Shown here piece after piece: positions 1 through 8,010 of a stretch of 62,115 nt of DNA (the stretch's first letter is position 1; each line of letters starts with the position of its first letter). Source of the DNA: Glycomyces harbinensis (lineage in GTDB: Bacteria > Actinomycetota > Actinomycetes > Mycobacteriales > Micromonosporaceae); the NCBI RefSeq assembly GCF_900101745.1, contig NZ_FNAD01000024.1:1-62115 (forward strand), read 5' to 3'. The notes beneath the pieces were generated by a model. The model did not search any database. It was not told where the DNA came from and saw nothing but the letters and a program-made list of their open reading frames with translations. Made by a program: the position numbers and the translations under genes.

Positions 1-1
1 T

Positions 2-349
<348 letters not shown>

Positions 350-364
350 ATCAGGAAACACACA

Positions 365-408
365 CGGATGCCGCCCGGGAGACATGGTCGTTTCCCGGGC
401 GGCATCCG
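365..408. terminator. Bidirectional terminator hairpin
   Basis: Two perfect 16-base arms (CGGATGCCGCCCGGGA at 365-380 and its complement at 393-408) enclose a 12-base loop. The hairpin lies between two convergent genes and probably terminates both. Confidence 0.8.
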
Positions 409-433
409 CCGTCACCTCCGCCGTCCGTCTCGT

Positions 434-1318
434 CTACGGCAGGACGTGCTCCAGGAGGTCCCGGATCTGCGCCGCGTGTTCGCCGGTCGGGTCCAGGTCG
501 GGTCGGAAGTCCGCGACGCTGACGCCGAGAAGCCGCCGGGACCGTGCGAGAGGTTCCATCACCGCCGCGAGCTGCGCCCAGTCGAGGCCGCCCGGCTGCG
601 GATAGCTCACCGCGGGCAGCGCTTCGCCGTCCAGCACGTCGACGTCCAGATGCAGCCACATCCGCCGGTCGGGCTCCGGCAGCAGGGAGGCGGCACGCCC
701 TGCGGCCGCCGGATCGGTCGCGATGGTCTCGGCGTCGATGCGTTGCAGCGCTGAGGGAACCCGGGCGAGCTCGCGGACCGAGGCCGCGTCCAGACCGCTC
801 GAGCGGTGGCCGAGCATGACCACCGCGCTCGCCGGAACCATCGGCACCGACCCGGCCAGTTCGACGAGCGGATCCGCTCCGTCGTCGGTCAGCACCGCGA
901 GCTCCATGTCCGCGGTCTCCCCGGTCTCCGAGCCCGGGCCGTCCGAGTAGTCCGGGTGCCCGTCCAGGAACCACAGCCCCACCGGGCCCACCGACCGGCG
1001 CAGGGCCGGGATGATCCCCAGCAGTATGGAGCAGTCGCCGCCGACCACCAAGGGCCGCAGTCCCGTCTGGTCCCGCAGGGCGTGTTCCAGGGCTTCGGCG
1101 AGCGCATGCGCTGCGCGCAGCGCATGCGGGAGCGCGAGCACCCCGGTGTGCGCGTCTCGTTCGAGGCCGTCGATCGTGCAGGCGGCATCGCCCAGGTCGC
1201 GGTGCACCAGGGCGGCCAGGCCCGCCGCGCGCAGCGCCGCCGGAGCCGCCTGCTCGCCACGGCCGGACCCCGAGCAGTCCCACGGCGCACCTAGCAGGAA
1301 CCAGTCAGCGGTGATCAC
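434..1318 (-). CDS. Arginase/agmatinase-family (ureohydrolase) enzyme
   Basis: The 294-residue protein has the ureohydrolase metal-site motifs in order: GGDCS (residues 93-97), FLDGHPD (D119, H121, D123) and HLDVDVLD (D225, D227). Members hydrolyse guanidino compounds such as arginine, agmatine or formiminoglutamate with two Mn ions. The usual first ligand His of GGDHS is a Cys here (C96), so the metal site may differ and the substrate cannot be assigned. The start is a GTG overlapping the stop of the small upstream gene (GTGA), so the two are translationally coupled. It converges on the ricin-domain gene across a hairpin. Confidence 0.85.
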   Translation of the reverse strand: MITADWFLLGAPWDCSGSGRGEQAAPAALRAAGLAALVHRDLGDAACTIDGLERDAHTGVLALPHALRAAHALAEALEHALRDQTGLRPLVVGGDCSILLGIIPALRRSVGPVGLWFLDGHPDYSDGPGSETGETADMELAVLTDDGADPLVELAGSVPMVPASAVVMLGHRSSGLDAASVRELARVPSALQRIDAETIATDPAAAGRAASLLPEPDRRMWLHLDVDVLDGEALPAVSYPQPGGLDWAQLAAVMEPLARSRRLLGVSVADFRPDLDPTGEHAAQIRDLLEHVLP

Positions 1319-1515
1319 GATTCGCCGGGGGCCGGTCCGTCCGGGACGGGTTCGTCCTGGTCGCCCTCGACCCGCGGAACGTCGCCGGCGGCCTCCTGCT
1401 GGAGCGGCGTGCCCCGGCGCTCCTCCTCGGGAGTCAACCCGAAGTGCTCGCCCTCCCGAGAATCGCGCTGCTGCTCACTGCCGTCGTGGTCGGTCGCATG
1501 CCGGTCAGGCATCAT
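1315..1515 (-). CDS. Small acidic hypothetical protein
   Basis: This is a 66-residue, strongly hydrophilic, Glu/Asp/Arg-rich protein with no membrane segment and no recognised domain; it is probably disordered. Two adjacent ATG codons (1515 and 1512) follow a run of AGAGGGGG that serves as ribosome-binding site, so this start is preferred over an ATG 48 bases upstream. Its stop overlaps the GTG start of the arginase-like gene, suggesting an operon. Function is unknown. Confidence 0.55.
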   Translation of the reverse strand: MMPDRHATDHDGSEQQRDSREGEHFGLTPEEERRGTPLQQEAAGDVPRVEGDQDEPVPDGPAPGES

Positions 1516-1617
1516 TCCCCCTCTGCTAGGAACCGAGGGAATACCCGCCCGTCGACCGCTCAACCGATCGCGGTGGTCGATGCCGCCCCGACCGAATCCG
1601 TACGTGTTCGCACCGGC

Positions 1618-2214
1618 TCAGCATCCGATCGGACCCTCATGGTGGTCGCTGCGCCACACTCCCGCGATGCCGTCGTCCGGATCTCCGTAGAGGTTGTGGA
1701 GCGAGGTCGTCAAGCCGAAGTCCTCCAGCATCTCCTGAGTGATCGGGGTGATGTGGGTGGGATCGAGGGACAGGTCGTGGACGAAGGGGTTGGGCGTCGT
1801 GACCACGACCCCCGCCGTGGCGCTCTTCATCAGCTCCCGGAGCAGCCTGAACGGGTCGTGCAGGTGTTCGAGGATCTCAAGGGCGACGAACCATTCGAAC
1901 GACCGGGCGGGGGACCAGCTGTCCAGGCCGGTTCCGTCCAGCCAGCCGTCGACGGGGACGTACCTGCCCCTCCACTCGTGTTCGGTGCGCAGGCAGAAGT
2001 CGAGCTCGGTCCAGCCGGCCCCGACGTCGACCACCGTGTGGTGGTCGGCCAGGCCTTCACGGCGCATCCATTCGCTCGCAACCTGATAGCGGATCTTCCG
2101 TTCGGCGTACGGGCGCCTGCCCAGGCGCCCGTACTCGTCGCAGATTCGGGCCCACGACTCCGCGTCCCTGGCCTCGTCGTCTCTCAGAAGGCGCCAGCGC
2201 TCGACGTCGAACAT
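1618..2214 (-). CDS. SAM-dependent methyltransferase, class I
   Basis: The 198-residue protein contains a Rossmann motif I (VVDVGAGWTELDF), an acidic strand-2 region and the segment ALEILEHLHDPFRLLREL, which matches the motif IV/post-motif region of small-molecule methyltransferases of the Methyltransf_11/23 type. The substrate is unknown. The ATG at 2214 is chosen because GGAG lies seven bases upstream (GGCGAGGAGACAACAA); a longer frame reaches 2373 but its extra residues look like untranslated leader. It is transcribed away from the transporter operon that starts at 2450. Confidence 0.8.
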   Translation of the reverse strand: MFDVERWRLLRDDEARDAESWARICDEYGRLGRRPYAERKIRYQVASEWMRREGLADHHTVVDVGAGWTELDFCLRTEHEWRGRYVPVDGWLDGTGLDSWSPARSFEWFVALEILEHLHDPFRLLRELMKSATAGVVVTTPNPFVHDLSLDPTHITPITQEMLEDFGLTTSLHNLYGDPDDGIAGVWRSDHHEGPIGC

Positions 2215-2388
2215 TTGTTGTCTCCTCGCCTCAACACCGAGACAGTCTCGCAGTTCCACTGTTCGGGCTGGGTTCGCGTCCCCTCCCGTCCGCGCAGGGA
2301 GCAATGAAGAGACCGAGCCCGCGCTCGCCTCTGACCTGGACATCCCCTGGTTTCGGCATTCGAGGGGCTTCAAGGATTGACGAGATGT

Positions 2389-2403
2389 TAGATATCTGAT
2401 CTA
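2389..2403. promoter_or_regulatory. Inverted repeat TAGAT-N5-ATCTA, candidate operator
   Basis: Perfect 5-base arms flank a 5-base spacer in an AT-rich patch 47 bases before the substrate-binding protein gene. Size and place suit a GntR/FadR-type operator, and a GntR gene ends this operon. The link is inference. Confidence 0.5.
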
Positions 2404-2449
2404 CTAGCTCGATCTCGGGTTTCGACGAAGCAACTCTTGGAGGAATGCA

Positions 2450-3703
2450 ATGACGAGGAAGCGAACCTTCCGCCGAACGGCCGTGGCGCTGACGGCGGTG
2501 TCCGCGACCGTCTCGCTCGCCGCCTGCGGCGGCCTCGGCTCCGGGACCGACGGCGGCGGCGACGACGGGGACGGCGTCGTCACGTTCTGGCACTACTACG
2601 GCGATCCCCACGGCGTTCCCCTCGAGGCGATGCTCGCCCGGTACACCGAGGAGACGGGCGTCGAAGTCGAGCCGCGCTTCATCCCCTACGACGACTTCAA
2701 CCGCACCCTCCAGCAGCAGGCGGCGGCCGGCGACCTGCCCGACGTCGCCCTCATCAACGCCTTCGACACGTCGCAGATGGCCCAGGCCGGCGTCATCGAG
2801 GACCTCAGCGCCTACGCCGACGAGTGGGGCGAACAGGACGCCTACTACGAGACCGGTTGGGAGACCGGCCAAGTCGACGGCGCGACCTACGGCATTCCCC
2901 ACCTCGCCGACGACTACGCGCTCTACTACAACGAGGAGATCCTCGCCGAGGCCGGCGTCGAAGTGCCGACGACGTGGGACGAGATGGAAGCCGCCGCGGC
3001 GGCGATCGCCGAGAGCGGGGCCGCGTCGTACGGGCTGGCCATGTCCGGCATCGAAGGCGCCGAAGGGGCGACGGGCGTCCTGCTGCGCACCCTGGCCGCC
3101 GGCGGCGACCTCGCCGACTTCGGCGGCGACCCGGGCGTCGCCGCCCTCGAGTCCCTCCAGCGCATGACCGCCTCGGGCGGCATGTCCGAAGGGTTCCTCA
3201 CCTGGAACGAGGACGACGCGATGGCGTCGTTCACCAACGGGGAGGCCGGCATGGCGATCAACTCCGCCAGCGCCGTCAACGTCGTCCGCGAGAACGCCCC
3301 GGACATGACCTGGAACGTGGCGCCGCTGCCCGCCGACGCCACGGAGGCGACCTACCTGTCCGCGGAGAACCTCACGATCGGCGCCGGCAGCGGCGACGCG
3401 GACGCCGCATGGGACCTCATCGAGTGGATGCAGCAGCCGAGCGTGCTGGAGGAATACCTTCCGGAGCGCAACAAGCTCCCCGCCCGCGACGACGTGCCCG
3501 GGGCGGTGACCGACCCGGTCCGGGCCGTCTTCGCCGACCAGCTCGTGAACTCCTGGGCGCCGACCGGGGACCTGGCCGAGAAGTCCAATGAGGCGCTCAC
3601 CATCGTCCAGCAGGCGCTCCAGGCCGTGATCAGCGGTTCGGCGGCGCCCGCCGACGCCGCCGCGGAAGCGCAGGCGGCGATCGACGAGGCATTGGGGAAC
3701 TGA
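2450..3703 (+). CDS. ABC transporter extracellular sugar-binding lipoprotein (family 1)
   Basis: This 417-residue protein has a lipoprotein signal peptide ending in the lipobox LAAC (Cys about residue 26). A mature family 1 solute-binding fold follows (VVTFWHYYGDPHG, DLPDVALINAFDTSQ, YGIPHLADDYALYYNEEIL). It captures a carbohydrate outside the membrane and passes it to the two permeases just downstream. The ATG follows GGAGGAATGCA. No ATPase is encoded in the operon, so a shared MsiK-like ATPase elsewhere is likely, as is common in actinomycetes. The lyase downstream suggests the ligand is a sialic acid or related nonulosonic or keto-sugar acid; this is inference. Confidence 0.88.
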   Translation: MTRKRTFRRTAVALTAVSATVSLAACGGLGSGTDGGGDDGDGVVTFWHYYGDPHGVPLEAMLARYTEETGVEVEPRFIPYDDFNRTLQQQAAAGDLPDVALINAFDTSQMAQAGVIEDLSAYADEWGEQDAYYETGWETGQVDGATYGIPHLADDYALYYNEEILAEAGVEVPTTWDEMEAAAAAIAESGAASYGLAMSGIEGAEGATGVLLRTLAAGGDLADFGGDPGVAALESLQRMTASGGMSEGFLTWNEDDAMASFTNGEAGMAINSASAVNVVRENAPDMTWNVAPLPADATEATYLSAENLTIGAGSGDADAAWDLIEWMQQPSVLEEYLPERNKLPARDDVPGAVTDPVRAVFADQLVNSWAPTGDLAEKSNEALTIVQQALQAVISGSAAPADAAAEAQAAIDEALGN

Positions 3704-3706
3704 TCC

Positions 3707-4657
3707 GTGTCCGTCGCCGCTGCTCCCCGCATCGACGCCCCTCCGCGGCCGGCCCGACCCGGCCGCGGGAGGGGGCGGGCGCGACGCCTGCTGGCCCCCG
3801 CGCTCTTCATGCTGCCCGCCGTGGTCTTCGTCGGGGCGACCGTCGTCTACCCGCTCCTGTACAGCGTCCTGCAGAGCTTCTACGACGTCGGCCTGCGCGA
3901 GGTCATCCAGGGCGGCGCCCAATGGGTCGGCCTCGACAACTACATCGACCAGTTCTCCCGCTCGCGCTTCTGGTACTCGGGCTTCATCTCGATCGTCTAC
4001 GCCGCGAGCAGTGTGGCGCTCACCTTCGCGATCGGGCTCGGCCTCGCGCTGCTGCTGCGCCGCGACTTCCGCGGGCGCAACGTGATGCGGGCGCTCATCC
4101 TCGTCGCGTGGGTGCTGCCCACGGTGGTGAGCGCGAACGTGTGGCGGTGGCTGCTGGACGGCAGCTACGGCCTGCTCAACGCGCTGCTGCGCGCGCTCGA
4201 GTTCCTCGAAGGCGACCTCTTCTGGCTCGGCCAGCAGGTCACCGCGATCGCGGCGGTCGTCTTCGCCACCGCCTGGAGCTTCGCGCCGTTCGCGATGATC
4301 CTGCTGTCGGCGGGACTCCAGGGGATCCCGAAGGGGCTGTACGAGGCCGCCCGCATCGACGGCGCCTCGCCGTGGCAGCAGTTCCGGTTCGTCACGCTGC
4401 CGCAGCTGCGGCCGGTGTCGCTCGCCGCGCTGCTGCTGATCTTCATCTACACGTTCAAGACCTTCGACACGATCTTCCTCATGACCGCGGGCGGGCCCGG
4501 GGGCGCCACCGCGACGCTGCCGGTCTACGCGTACAACGAGGCCTTCGAGTTCTCCCGCTTCGACACCGCCTCGGTCGCGACGACGGTCCTGATGATCGTG
4601 CCGATCGCCCTGTCCGTCGCCTACTTCCGGACCCTGCGAAAGGAGACCGCCGCATGA
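3707..4657 (+). CDS. ABC sugar transporter permease, MalF type
   Basis: The 316-residue integral membrane protein has about six hydrophobic segments and the EAA loop that contacts the ATPase (EAARIDGASPWQQFRFVTLPQL, around residues 220-240). It pairs with the next permease. The GTG start is four bases after the upstream stop and uses GGGGAAC at the end of the previous gene as ribosome-binding site. The first 20 residues are Pro/Arg-rich and cytoplasmic. Confidence 0.9.
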   Translation: MSVAAAPRIDAPPRPARPGRGRGRARRLLAPALFMLPAVVFVGATVVYPLLYSVLQSFYDVGLREVIQGGAQWVGLDNYIDQFSRSRFWYSGFISIVYAASSVALTFAIGLGLALLLRRDFRGRNVMRALILVAWVLPTVVSANVWRWLLDGSYGLLNALLRALEFLEGDLFWLGQQVTAIAAVVFATAWSFAPFAMILLSAGLQGIPKGLYEAARIDGASPWQQFRFVTLPQLRPVSLAALLLIFIYTFKTFDTIFLMTAGGPGGATATLPVYAYNEAFEFSRFDTASVATTVLMIVPIALSVAYFRTLRKETAA

Positions 4658-5535
4658 GCGCCACAGCGACGCGGACGGCGGCCCCGCAGCGGCCGACCGG
4701 CTCGCGGCGGGACCAGGTGACCCGCAGACGGCTCGCGACGGCAGGCGTCGTCGCCACGTTCGTCTACCTCATCCCCGTCTACTGGATGGTCGTCACCTCG
4801 CTGAAGACGAGCGACGCGATCTTCCGCGTGCCGCCGGATCTGATCCCGCTCCCGCCGACCGTCGAGTCCTACTCGCGTGCGGTCTTCAGCGACCCGGACA
4901 TCGCCCGGGGGCTGGCCAACAGCGCGATCATCGCGGTCGGCACGACCGTGGTCACCCTGGTCCTCGCCCTGCCCGCGGCGTACGGCCTGGCGAAGTTCCG
5001 GGTGCGCGGCGTCGGCGTCGTGATGATGCTGATGCTCATCGTGCAGATGGTGCCGTCGGTCAACCTGGCCCTGCCGATGTTCGTGCTGTTCAGCAGCGCG
5101 GGCCTGGTCAACTCCTACCTGGGGCTGATCATCGCGAACTGCGCGCTGGCCGTGCCGCTGGCGGTCACGATCCTGCGCCCGTACTTCCTCGGCGTCCCGG
5201 CGGAAGTGGTCGAGGCGGCGAAGATCGACGGGTGCAACGAGCTGACCTCGTTCCTGCGCATCACCCTGCCGATCTCCGTTCCGGGCGTCGTCACCGTCGC
5301 GGTGGTCAGCTTCCTGGGCGCCTGGGGCGAGTTCGTCTTCGGGCTGTCGCTCGCCACCAGCGAGGGCATCCAGCCGATCACCATCGTCCTCGCCGAGATC
5401 ACGAACGAGTTCGGGGTGCGGTGGAACGACCTGATGGCGGTCTCCGCGGTCGTCGCCCTTCCGGTGATCGCGGCGTTCATCTTCTTGCAGCGGTACATCG
5501 TCGCCGGGCTCACTGACGGCGCGACGAAAGCGTGA
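4654..5535 (+). CDS. ABC sugar transporter permease, MalG type
   Basis: The 293-residue partner permease has about six membrane segments and the EAA motif VVEAAKIDGCNELTSFLRI. Its ATG overlaps the stop of the MalF-type gene (ATGA), which fixes the start and shows translational coupling; a much longer open frame upstream is only a shadow. With the two upstream genes it forms a complete carbohydrate uptake unit except for the ATPase. Confidence 0.9.
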   Translation: MSATATRTAAPQRPTGSRRDQVTRRRLATAGVVATFVYLIPVYWMVVTSLKTSDAIFRVPPDLIPLPPTVESYSRAVFSDPDIARGLANSAIIAVGTTVVTLVLALPAAYGLAKFRVRGVGVVMMLMLIVQMVPSVNLALPMFVLFSSAGLVNSYLGLIIANCALAVPLAVTILRPYFLGVPAEVVEAAKIDGCNELTSFLRITLPISVPGVVTVAVVSFLGAWGEFVFGLSLATSEGIQPITIVLAEITNEFGVRWNDLMAVSAVVALPVIAAFIFLQRYIVAGLTDGATKA

Positions 5536-5557
5536 TTCACGCACGAAAGGATGGTTC

Positions 5558-6466
5558 ATGAGCCGGTTCGAGTTCTGGGCGGCGTCGTTGGCTCCCTACG
5601 ACGGGAACGGTCGCGTGGAGGTCTCGCGCATCCCCGAGCAGGTCGAGCATCTGCGTTCGATCGGCGTGCGGGGCGCTTTCGTCAACGGCACGAGCGGCGA
5701 GTTCCCGTTCCTGACGGTCGATGAGCGCGTGGCGATCCTCGAAGCCTGGGTGCGGGCGCGCCCGGAGGGTTTCGGGATCGGCGTCCAGGTGGGCGGGCTC
5801 CCCCTGGAACCCACCCGCGAGCTGGCCGCTCACGCGGCGGGGCTCGGCGTCGACCTCGTCTCGAGCGTCGCCCCCTTCTACGGCCAGGCGTCGACGCTCG
5901 CGCACACGGTTCGGTGGCTCGCCGAGGTCGCCGACGCGGCGGGCGACGTGCCGTTCTGCTACTACCAGATCCCGTCGATGACCGGCTCGACGCAGCGGCC
6001 GAGCGACATTCTGGCGGCCGCGGCACCGGAGATCCCGACGCTCGACGCCGTGAAGTTCACCGACGAGGACCTCATGGAGCTCGACGCCGTCTTCGAGGCT
6101 CGCCCGGACGTGCGGGTCTACTTCGGACGGGACGAGCTGCTCCCGGCGGCGCTCGCGCTCGGCACGGGAGCGGCGATCGGCAGCCTGTACAACGCGCTGG
6201 CGCCCATCGCGCACGCCGTGGTGGGCGCCTTCGACCGCGGTGAGACCGCCCGCGCCTACGCACTGCACAAGCCGTTCCGCGACATCGCCCGAGTCGCGAC
6301 GGGGCCCGGCTTCGTGAAGGAGCTCATGAACCGGCTCGGGCCCGACATCGGCCCGGCGCGCGGCGTGTGGGGGCCGGCGGGCGACGCCGATCGCGCGGTC
6401 ATCGACCGTCTCGTCCCCGAGCTGCGCACCGCGCTCGCCGATGTGGACGAGGCGGCCCGAGCATGA
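5558..6466 (+). CDS. Class I aldolase of the DapA/NanA family, resembles eukaryotic-type N-acetylneuraminate lyase
   Basis: This 302-residue (beta/alpha)8 aldolase splits or forms a 2-keto-3-deoxy sugar acid through a Schiff base. Visible motifs are GTSGEFPFLT (substrate carboxylate site), CYYQIPSMTG with the catalytic Tyr (Y136) and AVKFTDEDL with the Schiff-base Lys (K166). The YxIPxxTG and KF(S/T)D wording and the 30-residue Tyr-Lys spacing recall animal N-acetylneuraminate lyases more than bacterial NanA or dihydrodipicolinate synthase. It sits between a sugar importer and a GntR regulator, as expected for sialate or keto-deoxy-acid catabolism. Exact substrate is unproven; other keto-acid aldolases of the family are possible. 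Confidence 0.8.
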   Translation: MSRFEFWAASLAPYDGNGRVEVSRIPEQVEHLRSIGVRGAFVNGTSGEFPFLTVDERVAILEAWVRARPEGFGIGVQVGGLPLEPTRELAAHAAGLGVDLVSSVAPFYGQASTLAHTVRWLAEVADAAGDVPFCYYQIPSMTGSTQRPSDILAAAAPEIPTLDAVKFTDEDLMELDAVFEARPDVRVYFGRDELLPAALALGTGAAIGSLYNALAPIAHAVVGAFDRGETARAYALHKPFRDIARVATGPGFVKELMNRLGPDIGPARGVWGPAGDADRAVIDRLVPELRTALADVDEAARA

Positions 6467-7152
6467 GACCGGGCGGGATGATCTACCTTGTCGCCCAGCG
6501 CAAACTGCGCGACTACATTCGCGAGCACGGTCTGGCCGCCGGCGCGCGACTCCCCAGCGAAGCCAACCTCGCGGCCGAGCTCGGCGTCAGCCGCATCTCG
6601 CTGCGTGAGGCGACGCGCAGCCTCCAGACGCTCGGCGTGATCGAGGCCCAGCACGGCAACGGGCTCTTCGTGTCGGAGTTCTCGTTCAAGCCGATCATCG
6701 AGCAGCTGCCGTACGGACTGGCCGGGCCCGGCACGGCCGTGGCCGAGGTGCTCACCGCCCGCGAGGCGATGGAGGCCGGGCTGATGCCCGCCGTGGCGAG
6801 GGCGGGTCTCGACGAGGAGCTGCGGCGCTGCGCGGCGCTCGCGCGGGAGATGATCGAGTGCGACGAGCGCGGCGAGGACTACCAGGAGCTGGACGAGGAG
6901 TTCCACCGCACGCTCTACTCGGGTCTGCGGAATCCGCTCGTCGACAACCTCATCGACCTGTTCTGGCGCCTCTTCGGCGAACTCTGCCGGGAGGCCGGCG
7001 ACCGCTTGGCGGCGCCCGCTCCGCACCGCGGGGTGGTGCACGCGCGGATCATCGAAGCGCTGATGGCACAGGACGAGGAACTCGCCTCCCGGCGCATGCA
7101 CGAGCACTTCGACGACCTCCGCAGGCGGGTCGCCGCACTCGGCGATTCCTGA
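6463..7152 (+). CDS. GntR-family (FadR subfamily) transcriptional regulator
   Basis: This 229-residue protein has an N-terminal winged helix (GARLPSEANLAAELGVSRISLREATRSLQTLGVIEAQ in pieces, about residues 28-65) and an all-helical FCD ligand domain with the metal-binding pattern D/H (DEEFHRTLY, HRGVVHARI). It probably senses the substrate or product of the lyase and controls the operon through the TAGAT-N5-ATCTA repeat at 2389. The ATG overlaps the lyase stop (ATGA). A second in-frame ATG at 6478 has a better upstream GGGCGGG and could be the real start. Confidence 0.88.
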   Translation: MRPGGMIYLVAQRKLRDYIREHGLAAGARLPSEANLAAELGVSRISLREATRSLQTLGVIEAQHGNGLFVSEFSFKPIIEQLPYGLAGPGTAVAEVLTAREAMEAGLMPAVARAGLDEELRRCAALAREMIECDERGEDYQELDEEFHRTLYSGLRNPLVDNLIDLFWRLFGELCREAGDRLAAPAPHRGVVHARIIEALMAQDEELASRRMHEHFDDLRRRVAALGDS

Positions 7153-7338
7153 ACGGCGGCACCGGGGCGTCGTGACGTTCCCGGTCACCGCCGTGCGTGG
7201 CGAGAGGCCCCGGGGCCGGCTCAGATCGGCTCGGGGCCCGCCGAAGTGCGCCGCCCGGCTCCAGCAGCGCGGCCCGATGGAGCGCGAGGCGCAGGCCGCC
7301 GAACACCGGCGCCGGATCTCGACCGGCCGGAACACTCG

Positions 7339-8010
7339 TCAGAGCTTGGGTTTGACCAGACCCGCGTCGTAGGCGGCGATGACCGCCTGCACGCGGTCGC
7401 GGGCCCCGATCTTCGCGAGCACCTTGCCGACGTGCTTCTTCACGGTCGACTCGGTCAGCACGAGCCGCTCGGTGATCTCGGCGTTCGACAGGCCCTGGCC
7501 GATCAGCACCAGCACCTCGAGTTCGCGCTCGCTCAAGTCCCGCAGCCGCGGATCGGCCTCGCCGGGGGCCTCGGCGGTCGAGGCGAGCACCTGGTGCGCA
7601 TAGGCGTCGAGCAGGCGCCGGGTCAGACTGGGGGCGACCACCGCATCGCCGGCGGCCACCGCGCGGATGCCCGCCACGAGCTCCTCGACGCGGGCGTCCT
7701 TGAGCAGGAACCCGCTCGCGCCGGCCCGCAGTCCGTCGTGGGCGTACTCGTCGAGGTCGAAGGTCGTGACGATGAGCACCCGGGTGCGACCGCCCGAGGC
7801 GACGATCCGGCGGGTCGCCTCCAGACCGTCCATACCGGGCATCCGGACGTCCATGAGCACCACGTCCGGCCGCAGGTGCGCGGCCATCCGCACGGCCTCG
7901 GCCCCGCCGGTGGCCTCGCCGATCGGTTCGAGACCGTCGGTGCCCTGCAACAACATGCGCAGGCCGAGGCGCTGCATCGGCTGGTCGTCGGCGACGAGCA
8001 CGGTGATCAT
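7339..8010 (-). CDS. Two-component response regulator, NarL/LuxR type
   Basis: The 223-residue protein has a receiver domain (MITVLVADDQ, phospho-acceptor D54 in VVLMDVRMPGMDG, then VLIVTTFD and the Lys in FLLKDA) and a C-terminal LuxR helix-turn-helix (LSERELEVLVLIGQGLSNAEI, TESTVKKHVGKVLAKI). Its ATG overlaps the stop of the histidine kinase gene (ATGA), so the pair is co-translated. It most likely controls the MMPL exporter at the head of the same operon. Confidence 0.93.
   Translation of the reverse strand: MITVLVADDQPMQRLGLRMLLQGTDGLEPIGEATGGAEAVRMAAHLRPDVVLMDVRMPGMDGLEATRRIVASGGRTRVLIVTTFDLDEYAHDGLRAGASGFLLKDARVEELVAGIRAVAAGDAVVAPSLTRRLLDAYAHQVLASTAEAPGEADPRLRDLSERELEVLVLIGQGLSNAEITERLVLTESTVKKHVGKVLAKIGARDRVQAVIAAYDAGLVKPKL

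Noticed and set aside
2231..3922. Long minus-strand frame over the sugar-binding protein gene
   Set aside because: No domain, no binding site, and the plus strand encodes a clear lipoprotein with neighbours in operon.
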